Below, piece after piece: positions 5,559 through 7,117 of a DNA stretch of 7,117 bases; the first letter of the stretch is position 1, and each line of letters begins with the position of its first letter. Location of the stretch: the NCBI GenBank assembly GCA_023458835.1, contig JAEWWY010000490.1, positions 1-7,117 of the forward strand, read 5' to 3'. The position numbers were made by a program, and so were the translations under genes. The notes beneath the pieces were generated by a model, which saw nothing but the letters and a program-made list of their open reading frames with translations, did no database searches and had not been told where the DNA came from. The DNA is from Bacillota bacterium (GTDB taxonomy: Bacteria; Bacillota; Clostridia; Christensenellales; Aristaeellaceae).

Positions 5559-7117
5559 AAAGCGGTTCTCCCCTCATATGTGATCATCACCCGGCAAAGG
5601 ATATCCTCTTCATACCACATCTTGAAATTGGTGCCCCACAGGTTGTTGTAAAGGGCCAAATAAAGCCTGTCCCACCGGTCCGGGCGGGAAAAGTCCAGAA
5701 GGTCAGGCTTGCCGATTGCCAGAAGCGGCGTATCCAGCGGTTCAAGAAGCCAGCCATCCTTGCCGGGCTCAGCGATACGGATGCGCTGTACCGCGTGGCA
5801 GCGCTCGTTGCCACCATCCGCCACGCACTCAGGGGATACCCAGGTCCCCACCTTTTCAAGCTGTACCTTGGCCGGCGGCGGGAAGGCCAGGGGCAGGAAC
5901 AGCGCTTCCGGCTTGCGGTTGGCATGCTTGCCCCTGAGCCATACCGTAAGGAGCAGCTTCCCTTGCGCAAGGGGGCACAGGGCGGCTTCGAAGGTTGCGG
6001 GGCAGCCAGACAGCGCTTTGGGGGATGGGGGATACGCGCCCTTCCAGCAAAGCGCCCCGCCGTTCATATGCATGGCGGCGTCCATCTGGGGCCTGTGGGT
6101 GATGCTGCCGTACGGCGCGTCGCTGTTTTCCAGGCCAGGCTTGCAGTTGTCCGGTACAGCCCAATTTTTGTATGCGTCCATATCGCAAAGAAACCGCTCG
6201 GCAAGGATTTGATAGGAGCGCTGTCCCACCTCCTGATATTCCGCCGCGCCGATGGAAAGCCGGAAATCAGCGCCGCCACCGGGCGAGAGGGTGATGCTTC
6301 CGTCCGGCTGATATGCAAGGCCGATCCCATTCAGCCGCCCCTCTTGAAGGAGGCCTGGGGGAAGGGGAGCGCAAAGCGTTTCGCTTTCCGGGTCCGCGAT
6401 CAGCGCGACGGCCTTTTCCCTCAATGGCGCCGGCAAAAGATTGGCCGCCCGGGTTACATACTGCCTCTGCTCCTCATGGGAGGATTCAAAGAAGGAATAG
6501 GACCGGGTGTCCCAGGTGACGGAAGAGGGATGCTGCCCCAAAAACTCCTCTTTCGCAAAGGCGAAATATTCCTGGCAGCCTGTTACCTGCCCGTAGGCGT
6601 CTTCCAGCAGGTCACGCTTTCGTGCCTGAACAAAATCGCTGCGGTTCCAGTTTGTAAAATCGGTCAGATACTTTTTCGTATCCAGCCCCCAGGTATGCTC
6701 GCAGACCAGCAGCAGCTCCTCCAGAAAGGCGGAGCGGGCGTCGCGCCCATCCTCCAGCAAAAGGTTGTGCTTTGCCCAGGTGCCATCCTTCATCCAGGCG
6801 CCGTCCAGGCGCGCAAGCGCCCGGAGCGCCGACACCTTTTTGGGATCGGTGCCTATGCCGTGAATCCAGGTATCGCCGATTTCGTCCGTAACGACCGGAA
6901 GCTTTTCCCGGATATTTTCCAGCCCGGCGGCAAAGGCGGCCAGGGTAGAGGCGGCAATTTCGGCGCCGGGATATTTCCTGCGGAGCCCGTCAAACTCCTG
7001 CTGCAGGTGCGCCATGGAGGGCGGCCCCATGTTGTCCTGGCTGTGCATGAAGTAAAGCGCCTCATCATGGCCCTCCACTTCGGTGATACCGCCGTAGCTG
7101 CGGCAGTAGTTGACGAT
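5555..7117 (-). CDS. DUF5054-family protein, probable carbohydrate-active enzyme (5' end outside window)
   Basis: The frame is open to the window edge, giving the last 520 residues of a protein that in this family is usually near 680-700 residues; perhaps the first 170 are missing. I recognise DUF5054 from several segments: the stretch around YGGITEVEGHDEAL and HSQDNMGP at the start, TDEIGDTWIHGIGTDP (6842-6889), LLLVCEHTWGLDTKKYL, FFESSHEEQRQYV, and the C-terminal NNLWGTNFKMWYEED. The layout, a catalytic-type barrel followed by a long beta-rich C-terminal half, resembles large glycoside hydrolases, and the family is generally regarded as related to them. No activity is known to me. The acidic and histidine residues in EIGDTWIH and CEHTWG are candidates for active-site residues. 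There is no membrane segment in the visible part. A GTG at 7078 is in frame but internal, because similarity continues upstream to the edge. The stop overlaps the start of the PhnP-like gene by four bases, so the two form an operon. Confidence 0.8.
   Translation of the reverse strand: MVNYCRSYGGITEVEGHDEALYFMHSQDNMGPPSMAHLQQEFDGLRRKYPGAEIAASTLAAFAAGLENIREKLPVVTDEIGDTWIHGIGTDPKKVSALRALARLDGAWMKDGTWAKHNLLLEDGRDARSAFLEELLLVCEHTWGLDTKKYLTDFTNWNRSDFVQARKRDLLEDAYGQVTGCQEYFAFAKEEFLGQHPSSVTWDTRSYSFFESSHEEQRQYVTRAANLLPAPLREKAVALIADPESETLCAPLPPGLLQEGRLNGIGLAYQPDGSITLSPGGGADFRLSIGAAEYQEVGQRSYQILAERFLCDMDAYKNWAVPDNCKPGLENSDAPYGSITHRPQMDAAMHMNGGALCWKGAYPPSPKALSGCPATFEAALCPLAQGKLLLTVWLRGKHANRKPEALFLPLAFPPPAKVQLEKVGTWVSPECVADGGNERCHAVQRIRIAEPGKDGWLLEPLDTPLLAIGKPDLLDFSRPDRWDRLYLALYNNLWGTNFKMWYEEDILCRVMITYEGRTAL
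5568..5575 (-). promoter_or_regulatory. Ribosome binding site of the PhnP-like gene
   Basis: The minus strand reads GAGGGGAG nine bases before the ATG (5558-5556). It lies inside the last codons of the upstream gene, which fits translation of the hydrolase by ribosomes already on the message. Confidence 0.6.

Noticed and set aside
4827..5651. Plus-strand open frame of 274 codons
   Set aside because: It is antisense to the MBL hydrolase, whose metal ligands are all in the minus-strand frame.
7078..7117. GTG at 7078-7076 as start of the DUF5054 gene
   Set aside because: The frame continues to the window edge with family-like sequence (YGGITE), so this GTG is internal and the gene is truncated by the window.

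Overview
The window is GC-rich (roughly 60% by eye) and looks like a chromosomal segment of a high-GC Bacillota, probably a Clostridia-type gut or anaerobic lineage. The clues are a canonical AAGGAGG ribosome binding site, a classic Rho-independent terminator, a long Lhr-type helicase and a DUF5054-type protein. The phylum call is inference. No mobile element, CRISPR array, rRNA or tRNA is visible.

Layout. Bases 1-144 hold the end of an upstream gene whose frame cannot be fixed. Bases 119-4255 (+) encode a complete long-form Lhr superfamily 2 helicase, with all core helicase motifs and a C-terminal extension of about 520 residues. After a 112-base gap with a candidate promoter and a strong ribosome binding site, 4368-4601 (+) encodes a 77-residue protein of unknown function. 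An imperfect hairpin flanked by A and T tracts (4621-4678) lies between the converging transcription units and can plausibly terminate both.

On the minus strand, a two-gene unit runs in from beyond the right edge. It comprises a 5'-truncated DUF5054-family protein (5555-7117), probably a carbohydrate-active enzyme, and then a PhnP-like metallo-beta-lactamase-fold hydrolase (4737-5558). The two overlap by four bases (ATGA), so they are probably translationally coupled and may work in one pathway. The hydrolase keeps both the dinuclear catalytic metal ligands and the Cys-x-Cys-x2-Cys plus His structural zinc site known from E. coli PhnP.

The left half is therefore nucleic-acid maintenance and the right half looks metabolic; they are separate, convergent units. 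Nothing here is a clear new defence or mobile system. The most interesting items are the coupled DUF5054/PhnP-like pair, the divergent C-terminal tail of Lhr, and the orphan 77-residue gene.
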